From positions 1 to 36,954 of the forward strand of contig JAFXBC010000077.1 in NCBI GenBank assembly GCA_017516825.1: a DNA stretch of 36,954 nt, given 5' to 3'. Made by a program: the position numbers and the translations under genes. The notes under the pieces were generated by a model. That model searched no databases, was not told the DNA's origin, and saw nothing but the letters and a program-made list of their open reading frames with translations. Below are positions 28,046 to 35,549 of the stretch, piece after piece. Source of the stretch: Clostridia bacterium. GTDB taxonomy: Bacteria > Bacillota > Clostridia > Oscillospirales > CAG-382. Position 1 is the stretch's first letter. Each line of letters begins with the position of its first letter.

Positions 28046-29332
28046 TTACTTTTTGTTGGGGAGTTTGGTGTAATAGCCGTCGGGGAGATAATCGTCGGGA
28101 TCCACGTATTCACCGCCCAAAAGCACGGAGAAATGGAGGTGATTGCCGGTGGAACGTCCCGTGGTGCCTACCAGCGCAACGATATCGCCCTGCTTTACCG
28201 TCTGTCCTTCTTCGCAGATCAGTTTGCTGGCGTGGCCGTACAGGGTGGTAACGCCGACGCCCTGGTTGTTCTGCCCGTGATAGATGATCACGCAGTTGCC
28301 GTAACCGCCGTACCAGGCAGACTTGGTCACAACGCCCCCTGCCGCCGCCAGAATGGGAGAACCTTTGGCACAGGCGATATCCAGACCGGAATGGAACTCG
28401 GTGCCCACGCCGGTGATGGGGTTGGTGCGGGTGCTGTAATGGCTGGTGATACGGTAGGAAACGTATTCGTCCAAAGGCCAGATAAAGCCGCCGTCCACAG
28501 GCTTAAAGGTGGCGTTGTTGTCGTCGATCTGCTGTTGATACAGCTCCAGACGCTCCTTCTTCAGCTGCTCCAGCTTGGCGGCAGTTTCCGCGGCGGTGGT
28601 GCCCAGGGAGGTGAATCTCTCGGAGAGGGTCTCCAGATTCAGATTCAGCTCCTCGTTGAGCAGATCAAACTCCGCCATGGCGACCTCCAAAGCCGCCTGC
28701 TCCTCCTCCAGAGTGGTGAGATACAGCTCGTACTTCTCACAAGCGATATCGTACTCCCGATTCAGATCCTCCAGCTTCATAAGAGATTGCTCCGTGGATG
28801 CACGGAGATCGCTGACACACTCCATAATGGAGTTGAAATTGTCTCTCCGCTCCAGATAGTCGGAAAGGCTGTCGGAGGAGAATAACAGCTCAAAATCGTT
28901 TACCGCGCCGTTTTCGTAGACGAAACGCATCAGCTCGGCAAACAGGTCGCAATAGTATTCATATTCGTTTTCCACCAGGATCAGTTCAGCTTGGGCGGTA
29001 CTGCGTTTCATATCGCAGGACTGCAAAAGGGATTCGTTCAGCTGGATCTGAGAGCCCAGAAGCACGATCTGTCCTGCCAGAAGCTCTGCCTTCTCCGCGT
29101 TGGTGGTGGATTCCCCCTGGAGATTTTCCAGCTCTGCGGCAAGCTCCTTCTGCTCGCTCTGCAGGCGGGAAAGCAGGGCCTCGCAATCCTTGATGTCCTT
29201 GTCAATGTCCGCAATGGTACGGCCGGCAACCTCCTCGGCGGGGGTGCTTCTCACCGTTGCCAAAAATACGGCGCAGGACAAACAAAGACAAAGGGCAAGG
29301 CAAAGTAATTTTTTCGGCTTCAAAAACCACAT
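28046..29332 (-). CDS. EnvC-like coiled-coil M23 (LytM) peptidoglycan hydrolase
   Basis: This 428-residue exported protein has a signal peptide (about 1-30), two long coiled-coil stretches (about 38-125 and 170-270), and a C-terminal LytM/M23 domain (about 283-415). The zinc ligands and catalytic His are all present: H314 and D318 (FHSGLDIA), H367 (YGHAS), H398 and H400 (GNHLHFSV). The coiled coil is the part that FtsX of the neighbouring genes contacts in the known FtsEX-EnvC/PcsB systems. Unlike E. coli EnvC, whose LytM site is degenerate, this one should itself cut cross-links. It lies 33 bases after ftsX. Confidence 0.9.
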   Translation of the reverse strand: MWFLKPKKLLCLALCLCLSCAVFLATVRSTPAEEVAGRTIADIDKDIKDCEALLSRLQSEQKELAAELENLQGESTTNAEKAELLAGQIVLLGSQIQLNESLLQSCDMKRSTAQAELILVENEYEYYCDLFAELMRFVYENGAVNDFELLFSSDSLSDYLERRDNFNSIMECVSDLRASTEQSLMKLEDLNREYDIACEKYELYLTTLEEEQAALEVAMAEFDLLNEELNLNLETLSERFTSLGTTAAETAAKLEQLKKERLELYQQQIDDNNATFKPVDGGFIWPLDEYVSYRITSHYSTRTNPITGVGTEFHSGLDIACAKGSPILAAAGGVVTKSAWYGGYGNCVIIYHGQNNQGVGVTTLYGHASKLICEEGQTVKQGDIVALVGTTGRSTGNHLHFSVLLGGEYVDPDDYLPDGYYTKLPNKK

Positions 29333-29365
29333 AAGTAAAACTCTTTTCTGTAAATAGGGAAGGGA

Positions 29366-30322
29366 TTAAACTTTGAGATACTTCTTCAGGGAGATACTGC
29401 CGGAGATCAGACCCGCAAATAAGCCGATGGCACAGAAGACCGCGCCCAGCAGGGGAAGATGCTCCGCGTAGGGGGACAGGATGATCCCGCTTCCGGAAAC
29501 TGCGGTGGTCATGGAAGACACCACCCCGGACAGCACGTAACGGTACAGCAGGAACTCCGCTCCCAGGGCCAATGCCGCGGAGAAGAGCCCGATGATCACG
29601 CCCTCCACAAGGAAGGGGGTGCGGATGAACGCCTTGGTGGCGCCGCAGTACCGCATGAACATCACCTCGTTACGGCGGGCAAATACCCCCAGCTTGATGG
29701 TGTTCATGATGACGAACAGGGAAATGATCAGCAGAATGCCCATCAGCCAAAGGCCCACGGCCATCAGAGTCTTTTTGATCCCTGCCACGTTCTCGTAAAG
29801 CTTGATGCTGGAGGAGATGTCCGAGGATTGCACCGCCAGATTCCCGTCGGAAAGCTTGATGGCCTCAATGCGGGGGATGATCTTGGCGGCCTCGGAGATA
29901 TCCGCATCACTGCTGAAGGTCAATTCGTAGCTGTGCCGCAGGGGGTTCAGGGTCTCGTCAAAGAAGGAGCTCCACTCCTGATCCTTGTATTGCTCCTTGA
30001 AACGGCGGAGATGCTCCTCCTTGGAGACGAACACCGGCTCGCCCTCCAGAACGGTCAGCTCCTTGTAGATCTCACTAAGCGCGTTCCCGATCTCCTCGAT
30101 CTGTCCGTCGGAATAGGTGGCGGGGATACGCACCTCGATGACGTTGAGGTTATCCACGCGGCTGAAATTTTCTTCAATATTGGCGATCACCAGGTAGAAG
30201 GTACCCACGATGATCATGCAGGAAAGCAACACCAGCACGGAGGCGGTGGACATGATGCTGTTACGGAAAATACCCTTACAGCCCTGCTTCAGATTGTAAA
30301 CGAAAGAACGGAACCATCTCAT
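29366..30322 (-). CDS. ftsX: Cell-division protein FtsX
   Basis: This 318-residue permease-like protein has a cytoplasmic N-terminus, one membrane helix (about 24-46), a large outside domain (about 50-175), then three more helices with ARRNEVMFMRYCGATKAFIRTPFLVEG between the second and third, the FtsX/MacB signature. With FtsE it passes ATP-driven movement to wall hydrolases outside the cell. Its start overlaps the ftsE stop by four bases. Confidence 0.95.
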   Translation of the reverse strand: MRWFRSFVYNLKQGCKGIFRNSIMSTASVLVLLSCMIIVGTFYLVIANIEENFSRVDNLNVIEVRIPATYSDGQIEEIGNALSEIYKELTVLEGEPVFVSKEEHLRRFKEQYKDQEWSSFFDETLNPLRHSYELTFSSDADISEAAKIIPRIEAIKLSDGNLAVQSSDISSSIKLYENVAGIKKTLMAVGLWLMGILLIISLFVIMNTIKLGVFARRNEVMFMRYCGATKAFIRTPFLVEGVIIGLFSAALALGAEFLLYRYVLSGVVSSMTTAVSGSGIILSPYAEHLPLLGAVFCAIGLFAGLISGSISLKKYLKV

Positions 30323-31017
30323 ACCCGGTCACCTCCGTTTTCGGAAGGCTCCCAACCCATACGGTCGGATACGATCTCCCCGGCGCGGATCTCCACGGTA
30401 CGCTTACGGTAGCGGCGCAAAAGATCCTCGTCGTGGGTGACCACGATCACCGTCTTGCCCAGCTTGTTGATGCGGAGCAGAAGGTCCATGATGTCGTCCC
30501 GCAGGTTGTTGTCGATGTTGCCGGTGGGCTCGTCCGCCACGATGAGAGAGGGGTTGTTCACCAAAGCCCGGGCAAAAGCCACACGCTGTTGCTCGCCGCC
30601 GGAAAGATGATCCGGGAAGCTGTCCGCCTTGTCCGTCAGCCCCACCACGTTCAAAAAGAAGGGCACGCGCTTGCGGATGGTGGCGCTCTTTTCCCCGATG
30701 ACGCGCATGGCAAAAGCCACGTTTTCGTAAACGGTCATCTTGTCAAACAGCTTGAAATCCTGGAACACCACGTCCATGGTGCGGCGCAGGTAGGGGATCT
30801 TGCGGGAGCGGATCTTTTCCAGACGGTAGCCGTTGACCTGGAGAGAGCCTGCGGAAAGCCGCTCCTCACACAGCAAAAGCTTGGTAAGGGAGGTCTTGCC
30901 GGCGCCGGAATGCCCCACCAGGAAGACGAATTCGCCGTCCTCGATATGTAGATTGATATCCTTCAGCGCAACCGTTCCGTCGGGATACGCCAAGGAGACG
31001 TTTTTGAAGTGGATCAT
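30319..31017 (-). CDS. ftsE: Cell-division ATP-binding protein FtsE
   Basis: This 232-residue ABC ATPase has Walker A GHSGAGKT (35-42), a Q-loop in VVFQDFKLF, signature LSGGE (138-142), Walker B LIVADEP (158-164) and the switch His in VVTHDEDLL. The typical FtsE start MIHFKNVSLAYPDG supports the ATG at 31017. There is hardly any ribosome site upstream (GCATTT), and the regulator gene ends only nine bases before, so initiation may depend on read-through translation. Confidence 0.95.
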   Translation of the reverse strand: MIHFKNVSLAYPDGTVALKDINLHIEDGEFVFLVGHSGAGKTSLTKLLLCEERLSAGSLQVNGYRLEKIRSRKIPYLRRTMDVVFQDFKLFDKMTVYENVAFAMRVIGEKSATIRKRVPFFLNVVGLTDKADSFPDHLSGGEQQRVAFARALVNNPSLIVADEPTGNIDNNLRDDIMDLLLRINKLGKTVIVVTHDEDLLRRYRKRTVEIRAGEIVSDRMGWEPSENGGDRV

Positions 31018-31026
31018 AAATGCTGA

Positions 31027-32112
31027 TTAAAACATATTGGGCTTGGAGGTGAGATACTTCTTGACCATCAAAGCCACCTTGAAGGTGATGGCGGAATCGA
31101 ACTCACGGAGATCCAGCCCGGTAAGCTTCTTGATCTTCTCCAGACGGTACACCAGGGTGTTACGGTGGACGAACAGCTTACGGGAGGTCTCGGAAACGTT
31201 CAGGTTGTTGTCAAAGAACGCGTGGATGGTCAACAGCGTTTCTCTGTCCAGACTTTCCAGAGAGCCCTTCTTGAACACCTCGGAAAGGAACATGGAGCAA
31301 AGGGTAGTGGGAAGCTGATAGATCAGACGGCCGATCCCCAGATTTTCATAGTTGATGCAAGTCTGGTCGGTATCGAATACACGGCCGACCTCCAAAGCCA
31401 CCTGGGCATCCTTGTAGGAACGGGCCAGCTCCTTCACGGAGGAGACCACGGTACCGATACCCACCACGCACTTCAGATAGAACTCGCTTTGGACGTTGTC
31501 CACGATGGAGCGGGCAATGGCATCGATGGCCTTGCTGTCGGTGTTGTTCTTCAGCTCCTTCACCAGGACGATATCCGTCTCGCCTACGCTGATGATATAG
31601 TCTCTGGTCTTGTCGGGGAACATATTCTGAATGATGTCGTAGGGCACCACGTCGGACTTGGACTGGAAGCGCACCAACAGCACCACCCGGTTGGTCTCGT
31701 TGTCGAAGCGAAGCTCCTTGGACTTGATATAGATATCCCCGGGCAGGATGTTGTCAAGAATGATGTTCTTGATGAAGTTGGTCTTATCGTACTTCTCGTC
31801 GTAAAGGGTCTTGATATTGGAGAAGGCGATGGAAAGCAGGGTAGTGATGCTCTTGGCGTTGTCGTCCTCACCCTGGACGAATACGATGTACTCGATCCGT
31901 GCGTGGGAGCCGATGGGACGGTAAGTATAGCCTTCTGCGGTAATGGTATCAAAGTTGTAAGAGATCTCCTCGATGATATCCCGATGGCTTTCCCCGATGC
32001 GGGCAAGCTGGCTGCAAGCGATGATGGTGCCCTTCTCGTCGATGATTCCGATGTCGCGGTCCACCGCCTCGCGCATTTGATAGACCAGGTTCTGGAACAA
32101 CTTATTGCTCAT
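31027..32112 (-). CDS. PucR/CdaR-type transcriptional regulator
   Basis: This 361-residue regulator has an N-terminal sugar-diacid-recognition-like part (MREAVDRDIGIIDEKGTIIACS, as in CdaR), a middle GGDEF-like-fold region of the PucR group and a C-terminal PucR helix-turn-helix: NLNVSETSRKLFVHRNTLVYRLEKIKKLTGLDLREFD (here about 303-340). The natural effector is unknown. It is the first gene of the transcript that continues into ftsEX, so it may adjust cell division to a metabolic signal; a co-occurrence of such a regulator with ftsEX is something I recall from Clostridia. GTAAGGAG lies before the ATG. Confidence 0.85.
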   Translation of the reverse strand: MSNKLFQNLVYQMREAVDRDIGIIDEKGTIIACSQLARIGESHRDIIEEISYNFDTITAEGYTYRPIGSHARIEYIVFVQGEDDNAKSITTLLSIAFSNIKTLYDEKYDKTNFIKNIILDNILPGDIYIKSKELRFDNETNRVVLLVRFQSKSDVVPYDIIQNMFPDKTRDYIISVGETDIVLVKELKNNTDSKAIDAIARSIVDNVQSEFYLKCVVGIGTVVSSVKELARSYKDAQVALEVGRVFDTDQTCINYENLGIGRLIYQLPTTLCSMFLSEVFKKGSLESLDRETLLTIHAFFDNNLNVSETSRKLFVHRNTLVYRLEKIKKLTGLDLREFDSAITFKVALMVKKYLTSKPNMF

Positions 32113-32208
32113 GTTTCCTACTCCTTACTGTTAAAAATCTATAAATATTGGTAGGCGGGGCAGGGAGGCTCCCGACCGCAACCTATATTTTATCCGAATA
32201 CGTTCTCT

Positions 32209-32237
32209 ATTCTACAATATTTTTGTTCAAATTGCAA
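32209..32237 (-). promoter_or_regulatory. Promoter of the regulator-ftsEX transcript
   Basis: Minus strand: -35 TTGCAA (32232-32237), 17-base spacer, -10 TAGAAT (32209-32214). A leader of about 90 nt follows. The remaining gap up to 32386 is AT-rich with no gene seen. Confidence 0.6.
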
Positions 32238-32386
32238 TACCTTATGAAAATATTTTACAAAAAAAACGCATCTTTTTTGGTCATTATGCAGAGTCTATGT
32301 ATCTGCACGGCAAAAAAAGAATACGCTTTTTGTGAAAATACACGGTCGCGTGTCAAAAATGCCCAAAACAGGCACGCTCCGCTGTC

Positions 32387-33073
32387 TTAACCTTCTTCTC
32401 CGAAGATCCCGTATTTCCGTTTCAGCCTGCCGAAAATACGGAAAGCGGGCTTTTTCATCAGAAGCAGGAACAGCATATTGGTCAAGGCGTACAAAACCGT
32501 AAAGGGCAGGGAGGTCCACAGCACGCTCCCGAAGCGGGAGATAGAAAAGCCCCCGTCCAGGGAGACCGCGGTCCAGAGATCCATCACCAAAGAAAACAGC
32601 ACGCCGGAAAGTCCGCCGTAAAGCAGTAAAAACCAGGTGCTTTTCAAAAGAGGGGCAAGCACTCCCGCAAGCACCCCGCAAAGCCCCCAACCCAGCATCT
32701 GAAAGGGTGTGAATCCCCCGATGCCGAAGGCAAAGCCGGAAACCAATGCGGACAAAGCCCCCACGGCAAATCCCGCAGCCTTCCCCAGAAGCATCCCTGC
32801 CAGGATCACTACCGCCGTTACGGGCTTCACCCCGGGCAGGGCAAACAGCGCCATGCGGCTGACGGCGGCAAAGGCCACCAAAGAAGCCAATACGGTGAGC
32901 TCTGCGGCGGTATGCTTTTCTTTTTCAAACCGCAGAAAAAACGGTGCAAGGGAAAGGAGCACCAACGCCAGGACGGCAAAGGCGATCCCCCGTTCTCCCG
33001 CCAATAAGATCCCCGCTCCCACGGCCAGGGGCGCAAGGAAAAACCATAGGAAATAAGGAAGCGCTTTTTTCAT
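32387..33073 (-). CDS. ECF transporter S component-like membrane protein
   Basis: This 228-residue protein has about seven hydrophobic helices. The stretch AAVSRMALFALPGVKPVTAVVILAGMLLGKAAGF (about 70-103 here, split by helices) and GFTPFQMLGWGLCGVLAGVL are typical of S components of energy-coupling factor vitamin transporters, in particular the CbrT/cobalamin-like subgroup. It binds the vitamin and works with a shared EcfA-EcfT module that is not in the window. Substrate is unknown; no riboswitch is seen in its very short leader. Confidence 0.8.
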   Translation of the reverse strand: MKKALPYFLWFFLAPLAVGAGILLAGERGIAFAVLALVLLSLAPFFLRFEKEKHTAAELTVLASLVAFAAVSRMALFALPGVKPVTAVVILAGMLLGKAAGFAVGALSALVSGFAFGIGGFTPFQMLGWGLCGVLAGVLAPLLKSTWFLLLYGGLSGVLFSLVMDLWTAVSLDGGFSISRFGSVLWTSLPFTVLYALTNMLFLLLMKKPAFRIFGRLKRKYGIFGEEG

Positions 33074-33096
33074 ACGTCAAAAACCTCGTTACCGCC

Positions 33097-33126
33097 ATTA
33101 TACCGCCAAAGGGCCCCTTTTGTCAA
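33097..33126 (-). promoter_or_regulatory. Promoter of the S-component gene, with palindrome in the spacer
   Basis: Minus strand: -35 TTGACA (33121-33126), 18-base spacer, -10 TATAAT (33097-33102), both consensus. The spacer holds AAAGGGGCCCTTT, a palindrome about one central base, which could be an operator. Confidence 0.7.
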
Positions 33127-33161
33127 GTGTAAATAAAAAGGTAAATAATCTGTGAATCCCC

Positions 33162-33190
33162 TTGACAAATCCTGCCTTTTTGATTAAAAT
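33162..33190 (+). promoter_or_regulatory. Promoter of the marR-ABC operon
   Basis: -35 TTGACA (33162-33167), 17-base spacer, -10 TAAAAT (33185-33190). Confidence 0.8.
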
Positions 33191-33228
33191 AGTTAACCGA
33201 TTTAACTATTAACTTTTTAACCGATTGG
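33191..33228 (+). promoter_or_regulatory. Likely MarR operator
   Basis: AGTTAA-CCGAT-TTAACT (33191-33207) is a perfect inverted repeat that starts right after the -10 and covers the transcription start; TTAACCGATT recurs at 33218-33227. Position and symmetry fit autorepression by the MarR protein encoded just downstream. Confidence 0.6.
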
Positions 33229-33241
33229 GGGAAGTTTTTCA

Positions 33242-33769
33242 ATGCCGGAAGAATTAGACAGAGAGCGTGCAAGGCAGGCCGCTATGCTGTTCGTCGCCAA
33301 TACCCGCCGCCACAAAAGACTGCTTCGCAAGTTCGTTTCGGAATTGGGCATCTGCCATTCTCAGCACCGTCTTTTGATGCATCTCCACCGTACGGAATGT
33401 GCCCCGTCCCAAACGGAGCTGGCGCATACCTTTGAGGTGAGCACTGCTGCCATCGCCGTCTCTTTGAAAAAGCTGGAAGCGAGCGGCTATATCCGCCGCT
33501 GCGCCGCCGTGGAGGACAGCCGCTACAACGAGATCGCCATTACGGAAAAGGGAGAGGAGCTGATCCGTCAGACGGAAAGCCTCTTCACCTCCGCCGACGT
33601 GGCCATGTTCTCCGATTTTTCTGCGGAGGAGCTGGAATCCTTCATCTCCGGTATGGAGAAGATGAAGAACGCCATGAAGCAGTTCGAAGAAGGCGGCAGG
33701 GAATTCCCCCGTCTGAAGGGGATCCACGTCCGCGAGTTCCTGGCAGGCGCAGGCAACCAGTCGAAATGA
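33242..33769 (+). CDS. MarR-family transcriptional regulator
   Basis: This 175-residue winged-helix regulator has SQTELAHTFEVSTAAIAVSLKKLEASGYIRR (about 56-86) as the recognition helix-turn-helix and DSRYNEIAITEKGEEL as the wing, both classic MarR. It probably dimerises through the N- and C-terminal helices and represses its own operon until a ligand releases it. GGGGGAAG is seven bases before the ATG. It is followed 19 bases later by a two-gene ABC exporter, a standard efflux arrangement. Confidence 0.93.
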   Translation: MPEELDRERARQAAMLFVANTRRHKRLLRKFVSELGICHSQHRLLMHLHRTECAPSQTELAHTFEVSTAAIAVSLKKLEASGYIRRCAAVEDSRYNEIAITEKGEELIRQTESLFTSADVAMFSDFSAEELESFISGMEKMKNAMKQFEEGGREFPRLKGIHVREFLAGAGNQSK

Positions 33770-33788
33770 GAAAGGAGCCTATACGTGT

Positions 33789-35549
33789 ATGAGTAAACGG
33801 AACGTAAAAACCAAGGGCAAATGGTTCAAATACGCCAAGCCCTATCTCCCTTATTTTATTATCGGTCCTCTGTGTATGATCGTGGAGGTTATCGGTGAGA
33901 TCCTGATGCCCCTTTGCCTTAAAGAGGTGATCAACGGTGCCGCCAAGTACGGTTGGGGCTACGCCTTGGGCTATACGGGTGCCATGGTGGGAATTGCCCT
34001 TATGATGATGGCGGGCGGCGTTGGCGGTGCTTACTTCGGGGCAAAGGCGTCCGTCAATTTTGCGGCTGACCTGCGCAGTGACGTCTACGCCAGAGTGCAG
34101 AAGTTCTCCTTTTCCAACATAGACCGCTTTTCCACCGGCTCTCTGGTTACCCGCCTGACCAACGACGTGACCCAGATCCAGAACATGATCAATATGCTGT
34201 TACGTATGGCCCTCCGCTCTCCCGGTATGCTCATCGGCGCCTTGATCATGGCCATCAGCCTCCGTCCCTCTCTGGCGGTGGTGCTGGCCGTTACCGTGCC
34301 CTTGATGGTGCTGGCCATCGTGTTCCTGATCTTCAAGAGCTACCCCATGTTCGCCAAGGTGCAAAGCAAGATCGACAAGCTGAACTCCACCGTCCAGGAA
34401 AACGTCACCAATGTCCGCGTGGTGAAGTCCTTCGTACGGGAGGATTTTGAGGAAAACAAATTCCGCGAGGCCAACCGCGACCTGAAGGACACGGGGATCC
34501 GCACCTCCAAGATCATGATCTTCATGTCTCCCGTAATGACCCTGTTCATGAACGCCACCACCATCGCCGTTTTGTGGTTCGGAAGCCGTATGGTTTACGG
34601 GAAGGCCATGCCTATGGGCGACCTTTCCGCCTTTTTGACCTACGTGACCCAGATCCTCTCCTCTTTGATGATGGTCACCATGCTTCTGATGATGCTGGCC
34701 CGCGCCATGGCCTCCGCCAAGCGTATCTCCCAGGTTCTGGACGAGGAGATCACCCTCACCGATACGGAAGCGGCACACCCTGAAAAGACGGTGGAGCAGG
34801 GAGAGATCCGCTTCGAAAACGTTTCCTTCCGCTACTATAAAAACAGCGAGGGCAAGGTGCTGGACAACATCGACCTCACCATCCCGCCCCGCAGTGTGGT
34901 GGGCATCATCGGTTCCACCGGATGCGGCAAGACCACCCTGGTCTCCATGATCCCCCGTCTTTACGACGTGGACGAGGGCAGAGTCCTCATCGACGGCGTG
35001 GACGTACGGGATTACAGCCTGTACAACCTCCGCGAGGGAGTGGGCATGGTGCTCCAGAAGAACGTGCTTTTTTCCGGCTCCATCGGGGATAACCTGCGCT
35101 GGGGCAACGAGGAGGCCACCGACGAGGAGATCATCTCCGCCGCAGAATCCGCCCAGGCACATTCCTTCGTCTCCGCCTTCAAGGGCGGCTACGATTACGA
35201 CCTGGGGCAGGGCGGTAAGAACGTCTCCGGCGGTCAGAAACAGCGTCTCTGCATCGCCCGCGCTTTGCTGAAAAAGCCCAAGATCCTCATTCTGGACGAC
35301 TCCACCTCCGCCGTGGATACCGCCACGGAGGCCCGCATCCGCGACGCCTTCCGAAACGAGCTGGCGGATTCCACCAAGATCGTCATTGCCCAGCGGATCA
35401 CCTCCGTTATGGATGCGGATATGATCATCGTGATGAACGACGGCGCCGTTACGGGGGTAGGCACCCACGACGAGCTGTTGGCCACCAATACGGAGTATCG
35501 TGAGATCTACTACTCCCAGATGGACGGAAAGGAGGCAAACAATGGCTAA
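33789..35549 (+). CDS. ABC exporter half-transporter with degenerate site (subunit 1)
   Basis: This 586-residue protein has six membrane helices in the first 320 residues and an ATPase domain: Walker A GSTGCGKT (375-382), Q-loop VLQKN, signature VSGGQ (479-483), Walker B ILILDD (499-504). Asp504 stands where catalytic Glu is usual, and the switch His is Gln (IVIAQR). Both changes mark the degenerate-site subunit of heterodimeric exporters (LmrCD, BmrCD, TM287/288). It should pair with the next gene, which it overlaps by eight bases. Likely role: export of drugs, lipids or peptides; substrate unknown. Confidence 0.92.
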   Translation: MSKRNVKTKGKWFKYAKPYLPYFIIGPLCMIVEVIGEILMPLCLKEVINGAAKYGWGYALGYTGAMVGIALMMMAGGVGGAYFGAKASVNFAADLRSDVYARVQKFSFSNIDRFSTGSLVTRLTNDVTQIQNMINMLLRMALRSPGMLIGALIMAISLRPSLAVVLAVTVPLMVLAIVFLIFKSYPMFAKVQSKIDKLNSTVQENVTNVRVVKSFVREDFEENKFREANRDLKDTGIRTSKIMIFMSPVMTLFMNATTIAVLWFGSRMVYGKAMPMGDLSAFLTYVTQILSSLMMVTMLLMMLARAMASAKRISQVLDEEITLTDTEAAHPEKTVEQGEIRFENVSFRYYKNSEGKVLDNIDLTIPPRSVVGIIGSTGCGKTTLVSMIPRLYDVDEGRVLIDGVDVRDYSLYNLREGVGMVLQKNVLFSGSIGDNLRWGNEEATDEEIISAAESAQAHSFVSAFKGGYDYDLGQGGKNVSGGQKQRLCIARALLKKPKILILDDSTSAVDTATEARIRDAFRNELADSTKIVIAQRITSVMDADMIIVMNDGAVTGVGTHDELLATNTEYREIYYSQMDGKEANNG

